A DNA stretch of 64,000 nucleotides from Yponomeuta sedellus (taxonomy: Eukaryota > Arthropoda > Insecta > Lepidoptera > Yponomeutidae), in contig OW203721.1 in NCBI GenBank assembly GCA_934045075.1, forward strand, positions 13,982,678 to 14,046,677. Direction: 5' to 3'. A program made the position numbers and the translations under genes. The notes under the pieces are model-generated. The model was given only the letters and a program-made list of their open reading frames with translations. It did not search any database and was not told where the DNA came from. Positions within the stretch are counted from its first letter, which is position 1; each line of letters begins with the position of its first letter. Below are positions 63,813 through 64,000 of this stretch, piece after piece.

Positions 63813-64000
63813 GCGCCGCCAGTAGAGTGCAAGGGAGTGCACTATAAGAAAAGAAAAGTCATAATTTTGTCTGAATTGGAGGCGTCTAGCTTCTAGTTCA
63901 AATTTGTTCAAAATCTTGTCCATAAATTCTGTATCCTTATCTACACTTTTCCTGTGAATACTGAGCATTCTCGTGCCGCTTTACGCAGGCGTAAGCCTTA
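63813..64000. other. No recognised gene
   Basis: The 63-codon minus frame at 63777-63968 has no recognised motif. Confidence 0.35.

Overview
This window is eukaryotic and transposon-dominated, almost certainly from a moth or butterfly. The evidence is the repeat content. There are tRNA-headed SINEs whose tails end in the RTE-derived 'CCCCAGCAGTGGGGACATA' motif, and LINE 3' tails ending AATAAAGAATATTC followed by (TTATC)n. Widespread lepidopteran repeat ends are also present ('GTCCGACTCG', 'GGAGGAGGTTATCAATTCGA', 'CCCGACGTTTCGG'). There are no operons or prokaryotic signals. No complete host gene is visible. The best host-gene trace is the first 42 bases, an open frame stopping at a GTAAGC donor, so much of the window may be one long intron or an intergenic stretch.

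Layout. 1-7.5 kb: SINE fragments, a PIF/Harbinger-like element (2070-3091, TTA target duplication) inserted inside an older SINE, a LINE 3' end, and MITEs. 7.8-13.2 kb: a nearly full-length but decayed non-LTR retrotransposon of the I/Jockey group with a zinc-knuckle ORF1 and an ORF2 carrying endonuclease, reverse transcriptase and RNase H. 15.1-19.1 kb: a 4-kb DNA element with perfect 36-bp inverted ends. It carries a broken minus-strand gene of an insect-expanded family marked by CDCCPGQNRN and GHTYMTVD. I do not recognise it as a named transposon superfamily. A SINE cluster with its own 13-bp target duplication sits inside it. 19-49 kb: foldback elements, a tandem repeat, RTE-tailed SINEs including one with an exact 10-bp target duplication, LINE tails, a direct duplication that includes an empty site, and a few GC-rich patches that could be exons or promoters. 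49.7-51.3 kb: a Mutator-like (MULE) element with 177-bp inverted ends and a C-terminal transposase exon, itself hit by a 137-bp MITE. 51.8-64 kb: another full-length RTE-tailed SINE, more MITEs, an 83-bp-arm perfect palindrome, and a second inverted-dimer tRNA SINE with its own 12-bp target duplication.

The elements are layered, so relative ages can be read. SINE C predates the Harbinger element at 2 kb, and the 4-kb element at 15 kb predates the SINE cluster inside it. The MULE predates the MITE inside it. Two leads stand out. One is the 4-kb inverted-repeat element with the CDCCPGQN-type gene, a candidate undescribed transposase lineage. The other is the recurrent inverted-dimer SINE, a foldback retroposon with tRNA-like sequence in both arms that has moved as one unit at least twice.
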